A DNA stretch of 64,000 nucleotides. It comes from Anodontia alba. Its lineage: Eukaryota > Mollusca > Bivalvia > Lucinida > Lucinidae. The stretch is taken from positions 66,172,690 through 66,236,689 of the forward strand of contig OZ024830.1 in the NCBI GenBank assembly GCA_964016985.1, given 5' to 3'. The position numbers and the translations under genes are program-made. Each line of letters begins with the position of its first letter. The stretch's first letter is position 1. Below, one piece after another: positions 1-9,123 of this stretch. A model generated the notes under the pieces. That model was not told where the DNA came from. It saw nothing but the letters and a program-made list of their open reading frames with translations, and made no database searches.

Positions 1-2
1 CT

Positions 3-470
3 TTCAAAACACATGGCCGTGTGTACAGCTCTTATATGCGGAGTGCAATGCTCCATGCCAGCGAGACTTGGCCATTGACAAACCCAAATCTCCAGCTTCT
101 GCAGCGAAATGACAGGGCAATGATCAGACAGATCTGCAATGTCAGGCCGCAAGGCATTGTCACCACCAGCGTTGAGGATCTAGACCTCATTCTGAAGGAG
201 AGAAGACTCCAATGGTATGGACATGTGGAACGCTCCAATGGTGCGACAGCCTTTGACATACAGGTTGATGGAAAGCGTGGGCCTGGGAGGCCCAAAATGA
301 CATGGAAGCACCTGACAGAGAGGGATTGCAGAGAGTGGAAGCTCTCGGTTGTCAACCCTCATGATAGACATACCTGGAGATCTGGTGTGAAATCTGCCAT
401 GCATGCAGCAAGCCAGCTATCTGGAAGGGGGCCCACTGATGTGGATGTTGCCCCTGTACCTGCACGTTAA
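3..470 (+). CDS. LINE C-terminal protein fragment (copy P0), 5' end outside window
   Basis: The frame is open from the window edge to a TAA at 468-470 and encodes the C-terminal module of the LINE protein. It runs through SAMLHASETWPLTNPNLQLL, RRLQWYGHVERSNGA, FDIQVDGKRGPGRPKMTW and ERDCREWKL, and ends GPTDVDVAPVPAR. The GRPKMTW block is typical of the C-terminus of RTE-like LINE proteins; its biochemical role is unknown. Compared with the other copies it lacks about ten residues after IVTT (RSNELLARLG elsewhere) and two in SNGA(VK)TAFDI, both in frame. It is the least damaged C-terminus in the window. Upstream EN and RT domains would lie left of position 1, so intactness cannot be judged. 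Confidence 0.75.
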   Translation, partial: FKTHGRVYSSYMRSAMLHASETWPLTNPNLQLLQRNDRAMIRQICNVRPQGIVTTSVEDLDLILKERRLQWYGHVERSNGATAFDIQVDGKRGPGRPKMTWKHLTERDCREWKLSVVNPHDRHTWRSGVKSAMHAASQLSGRGPTDVDVAPVPAR

Positions 471-508
471 TCAAAAATCCGATCATGATGATATGATATG
501 ATGATTTT
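471..508 (+). repeat. LINE 3' tail, degenerate (TGATGA)n
   Basis: Immediately after the stop codon come a short AATCAAAAATCC stretch and a degenerate GAT/ATGATGAT tail, then unrelated sequence. A very short 3' UTR ending in a trinucleotide tail rather than poly(A) is characteristic of RTE-type LINEs. The same motif ends the other plus copies and, as CATCATCAT, begins each minus copy. Confidence 0.75.
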
Positions 509-1018
509 AACCAACTGCTGTATGCATTGACATTAAGGAGATCTGGTTTGGGATTGCTAATGGGCAAATTTCGGCAAATTTTTAGGGAGTTATCTGCCCG
601 AGACATGCCCATATTTTCGTTTCTGGACAATAACTTGAGTAAATAACAAGAGATTTTAACCAAACTTGCTACCCCAATATTTTCATTTCTGGACTTTAAC
701 TTGAGTGAATAAGTTTAATAAGAAGGGATTTTAACCAAACTTGCTATATACACTGACATTAAGGAGATCTGTTTTGGAATTGCTAATGGGCAAATTTTGT
801 CAAATTTTTACGGAATTCTCTGCCCGAGACACGCCCATATTTTCCTTTCTGGACAATAACTTGAATAAATAACAAGGCCTTTTAACCAAACTTGCTATAT
901 GCATTGATATTATCAAGATCTGGTTTAGGATTATTATCTGTCCATTGATATTATCAAGATCGGGTTTAGGATTGTTATCTGTCCCTTAGTCATTTTCTTT
1001 CTGGACATTTTTGCAACA
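509..1018. repeat. Degenerate tandem repeat, unit about 170-220 bp
   Basis: Blocks recur containing 'gcattgacattaaggagatctg', 'gctaatgggcaaatt', 'tctgcccgagaca', 'gcccatattttc', 'tttctggacaataact' and 'ttttaaccaaacttgct' (about 515-672 and 735-905), followed by shorter degenerate pieces to about 1018. No coding potential is seen. The style resembles low-copy tandem repeats in mollusc genomes, but that is from memory. Confidence 0.7.
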
Positions 1019-1079
1019 AAAACTTTAATACTTAAACTTGCTGTGGCGGGGTTTTATGCTTGGGGTGCTTTTAGTTCAC

Positions 1080-1158
1080 TTTTTTTTTTTTTTTTTTTTT
1101 TTTAGGTATTGTCATTCACACACTGAGGAAGATGTGAACCATGCCAGATGGCAGTTCG
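1080..1158 (+). other. Poly-T run followed by an exon-like segment (candidate host exon)
   Basis: A 24-nt T run ends in AG at 1104-1105. Then come 53 bp (1106-1158) and a perfect donor-like GTGAGT. One of the three frames is open, reading YCHSHTEEDVNHARWQF; the other two contain stops. The protein is not recognised. Acceptor, donor and one open frame together look like a small internal exon, but the poly-T could equally be a retroposon tail and 17 open codons can arise by chance. The rest of 1104-1385 shows nothing else. Confidence 0.3.
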
Positions 1159-1385
1159 GTGAGTTAAAAATTTAATGTTCATTTTCAAATTCTGACAATA
1201 CATGTTAAAAGATACTGAATTGCATCACTTCAAATAAATAAAAAATTTGAATTATCTTCTCAACTGAAAAGGTACTGTAAGCATGGTTTGATTGCCCACC
1301 TAATAAGTATATTTCATACAATTACAGCAGTTTGCTATAGTGGATATCTCCTGCCTGATGTTTGCTGCTGTCTTGCTTTGCATAT

Positions 1386-2015
1386 CATAGCAGTTGAAAT
1401 GGTTTGGTGGGGAGCTAACCGGGTAGTAAGAAGATAGTCTGTTGTCTGCAAGACTTAAATCTTGAATGGCATATGAATTTCTCACCTTTCTTTATAAGGA
1501 CAATGGCAAAGCACATTGCCTGAGTGGGGGAACGGCGTGCATGCTCAGATGCTGTTAAAGAACTGAGTCGGGATGTCAGCTAGGACAGGCAATCTCAGAA
1601 AAACAAATAAATGTTCCAAAAGTTTTATGGTGATCATAACAATAGAATCTGAGTTAGGCGGTGCCAATAGACATCAAAGTTACATTGGTAATGTCTCTGG
1701 CTTGGCCTCCTGTCAGGTGTTGGAGGCAGGGTCAGGCCATTATGGTGAATCAAGCAAGCACCTGAGGAAATTCAGGGTGGGAACACTCAATGTAAACGCT
1801 CTGAGAGGAAGAGTTTGTGAGGTATTGGAAACACTATCCCACAGGAAAGTAGATATTTGCTGTATTCAGGAGACCATATACTGTGGTGGCAACTGCCACA
1901 CAATCAAGGGCAAGGACTCCAGGTACAAGTTTACTGGTCCGGGAACAACAAAGGCACTGCTGGTGTAGGAGTGTTTGTTGCCAAAGAGTGGATAGAGAAA
2001 GTTTCTGAGGTGCAG
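1386..2015 (+). mobile_element. LINE copy P1, 5' UTR plus start of endonuclease only
   Basis: From about 1386 the sequence matches the 5' UTR of the other plus copies ('gtagtaagaagatagtctg', 'tctgcaagactta', 'gcatgctcagatgctgttaaagaactgag'). It then runs into the endonuclease N-terminus and stops matching the LINE at about 2015, where the inverted-repeat block begins. The same breakpoint is present in P3 (10450), so P1 and P3 descend from one rearranged ancestor. Confidence 0.85.
1573..2014 (+). pseudogene. LINE endonuclease N-terminal fragment
   Basis: An ATG-started frame (MSARTGN...) of 131 codons to 1968 contains FRVGTLNVNALRGRVCEVLE and VDICCIQETIYCGGN. These are the Asn- and Glu-bearing motifs of the apurinic-type endonuclease fold that nicks target DNA for target-primed reverse transcription. 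A one-base deletion near 1930-1945, where sister copies read RYKLYWSGND, moves the rest (AGVGVFVAKEWIEKV) into another frame. The GDWN and His motifs are absent because the copy is cut at 2015. The ATG at 1573 is supported by similar starts at about 19466, 26674 and 33837. Non-functional. Confidence 0.85.
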
Positions 2016-3190
2016 AGTTCAACTTTATTTAATTTTTGTCGCAACTGCTTCAGCAAGCAGGAGTGACCGATCATTTTCCAGTGGTGGCATTGGCGTTGTC
2101 CGCATCAACAATGTTAAGTCTTTGCATTTAGCTCCGTTTCTCAAACACGATGGCTTCTAGACTAATGAAACATCATACACATATCCACCGTGATGCGCTT
2201 TGATCACTGCTGTCAACTGTTACTGACCTAGACCTACTTTTCATGCTTGGCTGAACAGTGGTTTGTCTGTGCCTTTAGCCCCATTTCTTGAACACCATCA
2301 GCAGTCCAGACATAGCCATTCAGTGAGTTTCTTGTTTGAGTAGTTGATCAAGAGCATTAGGATTAATTGGTTAAGGAAGATTCGCTGTACTTCAGGTAAG
2401 CAAGCAGTTTACAGGTCTTCCTATTTAGCTGGTTAGTCAAGGCTTAGTATATCTCAGAAAGTAAGGATGTAGGATAGTTTTGCCAAAGCTTTAAGTTTAG
2501 CTGGTTAACCAGGGCTTTCTCTACTTCATGTAGTAAGAAGGTAGTCTGTTCTTGTCTGCAAGACTTAGACCTAGTGTCAGAATGGCGTATGAATTTCTTC
2601 CACCAATTCATAGAGTTCATTCAACATATTGTTTATGTCTTACCAAAGATGTCAGAAAAGCAATGTTGCAGAGGACATTGTGATTCAACATCTTCACCAT
2701 GTGTTGGCCTACATTCTTACTTTCTGAAGTACAATAAGCCTTGGCTAAGTAGCTAAACAGGAAGATCCTGGTAAACTCGTCTACTTACTACCTGAAGTAC
2801 AGTGAGCCTTCTATAACCAGTTAATCCTAATGCTCTTGATCAACTACTCGAACAAGAAATTTGCTGAATGGCTATGTTGCAACTGCTGGTGGTGTTCAAG
2901 AAATTGAGCTAAATGCACAGACCAGTTAATCCTAGTGCTCTTGATCAACTACTCAGACAAGAAATTTGTTGAATGGCTATGTTGCAACTGCTGGTGGTGT
3001 TCAAGAAATGTAGCTAAATGCACAGACTAAACATTGTTTGCCCAAGAGTGAAAAGAAGGTCTGGACCAGTAATGTTTGGTAGCAGTGGGCAGGATGCATC
3101 ATGGCAGATATTTGTATGTAGATTCATTAACCTAGAAGCCTTGGTGTTTGAGACACAGTCGTACACATGTACTTAACATTGTTGATGCCG
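2016..3190. repeat. Head-to-head inverted-repeat block 1
   Basis: The left arm (about 2050-2475) and right arm (about 2705-3230) are diverged reverse complements. 'gcatcaacaatgttaag' at 2103 pairs with 'cttaacattgttgatgc' near 3175-3187. 'gttgatcaagagcattagg' near 2343 pairs with 'cctaatgctcttgatcaac' at 2826. The left arm also matches an inverted copy of the 5' UTR start ('cttcagcaagcagg' against 'cctgcttactgaag'-type sequence). The ~230-bp centre holds a piece of 5' UTR (about 2505-2600) joined to a piece of the tail linker (about 2643-2705). No coding potential. Six copies occur in the window. Confidence 0.8.
2817..3026. repeat. 105-bp tandem duplication in the right arm of IR block 1
   Basis: 'ccagttaatcct' begins both 2817-2921 and 2922-3026. 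The two units differ at several positions. The other five IR blocks have only one unit, so this is a private duplication. Confidence 0.85.
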
Positions 3191-3360
3191 ACAACAGCCA
3201 CTGAAAGTGATCCCCATGTCGCACTTGCTTACTGAAGTAAGCTGGTTAGCCGGGACTTTCTGTACTTCAGGTAGTAAGAAGGTATTCTGTTCTTGTTTGC
3301 AAGACTTAGATCTACTGTTTGAATGGCATAAGAATTTCTCCCCTTTCTTTTTATGGACAA

Positions 3361-3654
3361 TGTGGGTGGTTGGGTGGTGCGAAGGTGTCATGTATCTTTT
3401 GTCACCCGGGGTGTCCAGCTGATATTGGCTTATAGTTGGGCAAGGCCTGCTATCCTTGTAGCAGGTAAGGGTAGGGAGGTGATGTTAATATTTCTTCTGT
3501 TTCTTCACTTTCATTCCTGTTTCTCTTTCTTCCCTGTCCCTCCCTTTCATCTCTTCTGCTATCTCTTCTGTCTATTTTCTCCCTTTCTCTGGGAGACGAC
3601 ACAAAATGACCCACAAGGGTTGACGTGTCGTTAAACCCCAACTCAATCAATCAA
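3361..3654 (+). mobile_element. SINE-like element S2, first copy
   Basis: Inserted in the P2 5' UTR and bounded by 12-bp duplications TTTTATGGACAA (3349-3360 and 3655-3666). The sister copy P4 shows the unoccupied site near 11676. It contains a small hairpin (CCTGCTA...TAGCAGG, about 3446-3467), a pyrimidine-rich middle, 'gggagacgacacaaaatgac', and the end 'gacgtgtcgttaaaccccaa' followed by CAATCAAT. No clear Pol III A/B boxes are seen, so the head type is unknown. The 3' end recalls molluscan SINE ends, from memory. Confidence 0.8.
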
Positions 3655-4583
3655 TTTTATGGACAACAGCAAAGTACATTGCCAGGAGACATCAAAATTC
3701 CATTGGTAATGTCTCCAGCTTGTCCTCCTGTCAGGTGTGGGAGGCAGGGTTGGGCAATTGTGGTGAATCAAGCAAGCACCCGAGGAAATTCAGGGTGGGA
3801 ACACTCAATGTAAACACTGAGAGGAAAAGCTTGTAAGGTAGTGGAAACGCTATCCCGCAGAAAAGTGGATGTCTGCTGTATTCAGGAGACCGTATACCGT
3901 GGTGGCATCTGCCGCACAATCAAGGGCAAGGACACCAGGTACAAGCTCTACTGGCCACGAAATGACTAAGACACTGTTGGTGTAGGAGTGTTTGTGGTCG
4001 AAGAGTGGATAGAGAAAGTTTTTGAGGTGCAGAGTTTCCAACAGAATCATCTTAGTGAAACTTATAGTGGCCACCATGTGGTTACCATTCTGTGTGTGAA
4101 TGCCCAACAGAGTGGTCTAGTGATGAGGTTAAGGGCCTGTCCTTTGATCAGCTGGGTACTGTGACTGCCAGGATCTCAGGATCTGAATTTCCGATCCATG
4201 TGGAGATTGGAATGGCCATATAGGACGTGCAGGCACTGGATATAGGGAAGTGCATGGTGGGATGTGGGGTATGGCAGGCCAGAACCAGATGTTGAGGGTG
4301 ATAGAACCCTAGAGTACGTCCTAGCATTCAACCTGCTTCTTGGGAACACATGGTCCTAGAAACGTGACAGCCATCTCATTACGTACAAGTCGGGAAAGGT
4401 AGCCACACAGATAGACTTCATCCTTTTCCGTAGAACCATGCGCTAACTTGTCACAGATGTAAAAGTGATCCCTGGCGAGGAAGTAACCCTGCACCATCAG
4501 CTTCTTATATGTGATGTGAGGATTGATGTGCCACCAAAATCCAAACACAAATTCACCCCTTGCCTTAAAGTTTAAAGACCCTC

Positions 4584-5030
4584 ATGATCAATTATTTTCA
4601 GGAGGTCTTCAACTTGCATGTGAGTGCGTCTGCAGGTATAGCTGATGCTGCCACTGAGGATATCTGGAACAACATCAAGACTGGCCTGCTCAAGACAACT
4701 GAAGTGTGTGGCACAACTCGGCCCAATCATTGGCGTCTTGAAACCTGGTGGTGGAGTCAGCATGTGGGAAAGGCCATTGCTGCCAAGGGGAAAGCTTTCA
4801 AGGCCTGGAAGATGGTAAAGGCACTAGGGCATCATACGATGCAGCCAAATGCATTTCCAGACATGCAAAGCACCTTGCTCATCAAGAAGGCCTACAAGAA
4901 TATTGACCCCAAGTCTTCAGAAGTCTACCACCTTGCTAACCAGTTTAGAGGAGAGAACACTGATGTTGATGGTGGCACATTGGTGAAGAATGATGCAGGG
5001 GAGATGTCAATGAGCGAAGACTCAAAGTAG
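4584..5030 (+). pseudogene. LINE EN-RT connector fragment in P2
   Basis: A 148-codon frame carries VFNLHVSASAGIADAATEDI, NNIKTGLLKTTEVCGTT, HWRLETWWWSQHV and NQFRGENTDVDG, ending KNDAGEMSMSEDSK before a stop that in sister copies is a Gln codon (SKQKAWLEHY). This lies between endonuclease and RT and probably forms the N-terminal extension of the RT. It is the best-preserved connector on the left side of the cluster, and its only local defect is the terminal stop. Confidence 0.8.
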
Positions 5031-5039
5031 AAGGCCTGG

Positions 5040-5860
5040 TTAGAGCACTACCAAAAGCTTCTCAATGTTGAGTTTGACTGGGACCCAGACTACCTGTCCG
5101 AAGAACCACCAGTGGAATGCCCGCCTATCCCAAACACCAGTGATATGGTTTTAAGAAAGCTATCTCTCAGATGAAGACGAGAAAGCACTGGGCCCATCAG
5201 GCATAGTGGTGGAGATGATACGAGCAGCTGGTGACCTGGGCGCCTCTATGATCTGTGACGACACATCTGCAATCATTTGAGATGGCAAGGTACTCTATGA
5301 CACGGAGCAGTTTCATTGTCTGCCTCTACAAGGGTAAGGGGGATGCATGGAAAAGGGGAAACTGACGTGGTCTAAAACTGACAAAGCAGGTCATGAAAGT
5401 CCTGGAGAGGATTGTGGACTGCCTCATCAGACAGTTGGTGTCAATCGACAATTCCCAGTTTGGCGTTGTCCCAGGCAGAGGCACAACAGATGCAATCTTT
5501 GTAGTCAGGCAACTGCGAGTATCTAGCTACCAACAAGAGATTCTACATGGCTTTTATAGACCTGGAGAAGGCTTTTGATGGAGTACCTCGAAAGGTCATC
5601 AGGTGGGCGCTGAGAAAACTTGGTGTGGATTGTGCGACTGGTGCAGGGGATGTATGCCAATGAGCAGAGCCATGTCCATATTTGTGAGGGGTACAGTGAA
5701 GAGATTAAAATGAAGGTTGGTGTTTACGATGTCTCGGTACTCAGCCTGCAGCTCTTCATCATTGTGCTTGAATCCTTGCCACGCAAGTTCCGCTCTGAGG
5801 TCCCCTGGTAGGACCTTTATACCTTGTAATCATTGCTGAATCGTTTGAGGAATGTGTCAG
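5040..5860 (+). pseudogene. LINE reverse transcriptase core in P2, frameshifted
   Basis: Successive frames give AWLEHYQKLLNVEFDWDPDY, KALGPSGIVVEMIRAAGD, then (5393-5578) MKVLERIVDCLIRQLVSIDN with SQFGVVPGRGTTDAIFVVRQ, and (5620 on) VQGMYANEQSHVHICEGYSE. These are RT fingers and palm motifs. The GVHQGSxLSxLLF block reads GVYDVSVLSLQLF. The YADD box region (about 5810-5835) is destroyed: a premature stop follows VPW and the next codons do not give YxDD. Catalytically dead. Confidence 0.85.
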
Positions 5861-5867
5861 AAGGCTC

Positions 5868-6350
5868 TTGACTTGGAAAGAAGCAATGGAGGAGAAAGGA
5901 CAGAGTAAATGCAGGAAAGACAAAGATCATGATTTGTGGTACGGGTCTAGACCTCCTGCAGTGTTCAGACGAGTTTCATGTGCTGTTTGTCGCACTGGAG
6001 TGGGCAGGAACAGAATCATCAGACTCTGCAATGGCTGCAAGCACTGGGTGCACAAGAAATGCAGTGGGATCAAGTGCTTGGCAAAGGACCCTGTTTACAG
6101 ATGTACACAGTGCAAGGGAACTGCATGCCTCTTGGACAGCAGACCACATAGGGAAGTCCAAGTCGGACCTGACAAGCCGGAGGTGGTAGCTTCCTTTTAC
6201 TACCTGGGAGACATTCTCTCAGCAGCCGATGGCTGTGAACCACAACACGTGAAAACCACCTGGAAGAAGTTCAAGGAGTTGCTACTGGTTGACTCTTCCC
6301 GCCAGCTCTTTTTCAAGACATGTGGCTATGTGTACAGGTGTTGTGTGTAG
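5868..6350 (+). pseudogene. LINE PHD-like zinc-finger module in P2
   Basis: This 160-codon frame starts in the RT tail (TWKEAMEEKGQSKC) and contains a full C4HC3 set: CAVC, C-x2-C before KHWVHKKC, and CTQC. The second spacing is two residues longer than in other copies (RIIRLC instead of RIFC). After it come SRPHREVQVGPDKPEVVASF, YYLGDILSAADGCE and KTTWKKFKELLLV. PHD-type fingers usually bind proteins or histone tails; a role in chromatin targeting of the LINE would be inference. It is the longest open frame in P2. Confidence 0.8.
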
Positions 6351-6356
6351 AGCGCA

Positions 6357-6790
6357 ATGCTCCATGCCAGTAAGACTTGGCCATTGACAAAACCAAACCT
6401 CCAATGTCTGCAGCGAATTGACACGGCAATGATCAGACAGATCTGCAATGTCAAGTCGCAAGACATTGTCACCACCAGATCCAGTGAGTTACTTGTGCAG
6501 GTTTGCATTGAGGATCTGTACCTCATTCTGGAGGAGAAATGGCTCTGCTGGTATGGACATGTGGAATGCTCCAATGTAGCAGTCAAGAGAGCCTTTGACA
6601 TACAGGTTGATGGAAAGCATGAGCCTGGGAGGCCAAAGATGACATGAAAGCAGATGACGGAGAGGAATTGCAGAGAGTGGAAGCTCTCATGATAGACATA
6701 CCTGGAGATCTTGTATGAGATCTGCCATGCACACAGCAAGCCAGCTACCTGGAAGGGGATGTGGATGTTGCCCCTGTACCTGCACATTAA
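6357..6790 (+). pseudogene. LINE C-terminal module in P2
   Basis: Encodes MLHASKTWPLTKPNLQCLQR, IRQICNVKSQDIVTTRSSEL, CWYGHVECSNVAVKRAFDIQ and HEPGRPKMT, then hits a TGA at 6645-6647 where intact frames read TWKQ. The remainder to the CTGCACATTAA stop near 6780-6790 is out of frame, with a deletion near 6690 removing the DPHDRHTW block. Confidence 0.8.
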
Positions 6791-6818
6791 TAAAAAATAA
6801 GATGATCCGATGATGATA

Positions 6819-6930
6819 CATTGTTCAAGCAGTACCTGATTGGTTCTTGTAAAGATGTCAGAAAAGCAATGTTGTGGAGGACATTGTTGAATCACAGATT
6901 CAACATCTTTACAATGTACCAGTGATGTTG
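6819..6930. repeat. Tail-to-tail linker A with ACA-loop hairpin
   Basis: Non-LINE sequence between the tails of P2 and M1. It includes 'tgtcagaaaagcaatgttg' and an 8-bp perfect stem GTTGAATC / GATTCAAC with loop ACA at 6886-6904, and ends 'accagtgatgttgctc' before the CAT repeat of M1. The same linker recurs in all nine units. Confidence 0.85.
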
Positions 6931-8210
6931 CTCATCATCATCATCAGCATCATCAGAGTTTTGATTAACATGCAGGTACAGGGGCAACATCCACATCAGT
7001 GGGACCCCTTCCAGGTAGCTGGCTTGCTGCATGCATGGTAGATCTCATACAAGATCTCCAGGAATGTCTATCATGAGGGTCGATAGCCCAGAGCTTCCAC
7101 TCTCTGCAATCCCTCTCTGTCAGCAGCAGCCATGTCATCTTGGGCCTCTCAAGACAATGCGTTCCATCAACCTGTATGCCAAAGGCTGTCTTGACTGCAT
7201 CATTGGAGCATTCCACATGTCCATATCAGCTGAGCCTCTCCTTTAGAATGAGGTCGAGATCCTCAATGCCAAGCCGCACAAGTAGCTAATTGGATTTGGT
7301 GGTGACAGTGTCTTGCGACTTGACTTTGCAAATCTGTCTGATCATTGCCCTGTCATTTTGCTGCAGATGTTGGCGGTTTGGCTTTGTCAATGGCCAAGTG
7401 GCATTGGCATGGAGCATTGCACTCTGCACACAAGAGCTGTACACGTGGCCATGCCTCTTGAAAGAGAGGTGGTGGGAAGAGAACTGGTAGCAGCTCCTTG
7501 AACTTCTTCCTGGCGGTTTTCACACGTGTTGCGATTGAAAGTTCACAGCCATCAGCTGCTGAGAGCATGTCTCCTAGGTAGCAAGAGGAAGTTACCATCC
7601 CCAGCTTGATAGGTTTGTCTTGGACTTTCCTCTGTGGTCTGCCGTCCAAGCCGCGTGCTGTTCCCTGGCACTGTGTACATCTGTAATCAGGGTCCTTTGC
7701 CAAGCGCTTGAACTCTCTGCAATCTTGTGCACCCAGTGCTTGCAGCTGTTTCAGAAGATGATGTTGCTGCACACTCCAGTGCGACAGACTGCACATGGAA
7801 ACTCATCTGAACTCTGCAGGGGGTCCAGGCCTGTACCACAGATCATGATCTTTGTCTTTCCTGCATTTACTCAGTCCTTTCTCCTCCATTGCCTCTTTCC
7901 AAGTCAAGAGCCTCCCGTCACATTCCTCAAGTGATTCAGTGATGATACCAAGGTCATCGGCAAAGAGGTCTTCTCAGGGGAACCCAGAGCGGAACTTGCA
8001 TGACAAGGCTTTAAGCACAATGATGAAGCGCAGCAGGCTGAGTACCCTATCTTGATGAACACTGACCTTCACTTTAACTCTTCACTGTACCCCTCACCAA
8101 CACGGACATGGCTCCGCTCATTGGCATTCATCCCCTGCACAAGTCGCACAATCCACTCCTCCACACCAAGTTTTCTCAGCGCCCACCTGATGCCCTTTTG
8201 AGGTACTCCA

Positions 8211-8621
8211 TCAAACGCCTTCTCCAGGTCTACAAAAAGCCATGTAGAGTCTCTTGTTGGCTAGATACTTCTCTTGCAGCTGCTTTTCTACAAAGATTGC
8301 ATCTGTTGTGCTTCTGCCTGGGACAAAGCCAAACTGGGAATCATCGATTGACACCAACTGTCTGAGGCGGACCATAATCCTATCCAGGACTTTCATGACC
8401 TGCTTTGTCAGCTTTAGAACATGTGACTCTCCCCTTTTCCATGCATCCCCCTTACCCTTGTAGAAGCAGAGAATGAAACTCTGCTCCCAGTAGGAGAGTA
8501 CCTTGCCATTGCAATTGATTGCAGCTGCAAGGTCACAGATCTTAGAGGTGCCCTTGTCATCGGATGCTTGTATCATCTCCACCGCTATGCCTGATGGGCC
8601 CAGTGCTTTGCTCAGCTTCAT
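8211..8621 (-). pseudogene. LINE RT N-terminal core in M1
   Basis: This 136-codon frame is the longest uninterrupted RT fingers segment in the window. It reads KALGPSGIAVEMIQASD, AAAINCNGKVLSYWEQSF, ILCFYKGKGDAWKRGESH, KQVMKVLDRIMVRLRQLVSI, SQFGFVPGRSTTDAIF and KRLYMAF. It stops where MAFVDLEKAFD should continue: a one-base loss turns VDLEKAF into CRPGEGV. The FVPGR and YKGKGD blocks are standard RT motifs 1-2 of non-LTR elements. Confidence 0.85.
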
Positions 8622-8919
8622 TTGAGAGATAGCTTTCTTAAAACCACATCACTGGTGATTGGGATAGGCAGGCCTTCCACTGGTGGTTCATCGGACAGGT
8701 AGTCCGGGTCCCAGTCAAACTAACATTGTGAAGCCCTCGGTAGTGCTCTACCAGGCCTTCTGCTTTGAGTCTTTGCTCATTGACATCTCCCCTGCATCAT
8801 TCTTCACCAGTTTGCCACTACCAACAACAGTGTTCTCTCCTCTAAACTGGTTAGCAAGGTGGTAGACTTCTGAAGACTTGGGGTCAATATTCTCGTAGGC
8901 CTTCTTGTTTGTTTCTTAA

Positions 8920-9123
8920 CCTTTACCACTCTCTGGGCATTTTCAGCAGATGACAAATTGATGATATTTTTCTTATTTTTCCCAGAAAACAGGTATGACA
9001 TTTCATGCAAATTGTCTCCTTAGGAGATAATTTGCATGAAATGTTATATCCTGTTTTCTGGGAAAAATAAGAAGAATATTTCAAAATATCGTCTGCTGAA
9101 AATTTTACCCAGAGTGCTAAGGG
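8920..9123. mobile_element. piggyBac-type MITE inside M1
   Basis: A 204-bp, nearly palindromic element flanked by TTAA (8916-8919 and 9124-9127). Ends are CCTTTACCACTCTCTGGG on the left and CCCTTAGCACTCTGGG on the right (reverse-complemented). The long arms share 'attttcagcaga', 'ttcttatttttcccagaaaa' and 'catttcatgcaaatt'. There is no ORF, so it must be mobilised in trans. TTAA targets with CCC-starting inverted repeats are the signature of piggyBac transposases. M6 keeps the empty site ('cttcttaatgaacatgg', about 46648). Confidence 0.85.

Larger units (their letters stand above)
3191..6818 (+). mobile_element. LINE copy P2 (unit A), near full length, decayed
   Basis: The order is 5' UTR (3191-3667, split by an S2 element), endonuclease (about 3690-4560), connector (4584-5030), RT (about 5040-5860), PHD-like finger (5868-6200), C-terminal module (6357-6790), then a TGATGA tail to about 6818. 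Many stops and frameshifts are present; for instance the GTLNVN block runs into a premature stop at about 3834 where NTLRGRV is shortened to NTERKSL. An AATAAA-like string overlaps the final stop region near 6788, produced by loss of a C seen in other copies. The copy meets minus copy M1 tail to tail. Confidence 0.9.

Noticed and set aside
476..508. Poly(A) signal or terminator after the P0 stop codon
   Set aside because: No AATAAA in P0. The AATAAA-like string in P2, P5-P7 and P11 overlaps the stop codon and arises from loss of a single C, so it is probably incidental.
6326..6895. Long Cys/Ser/His-rich minus-strand frames over plus LINE copies (for example 6326-6895, 22432-23169, 14905-15321)
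   Set aside because: They are antisense readings of the C-terminal module and tail, some passing through the linker hairpin. They recur wherever the C-terminus does and show no independent domain.
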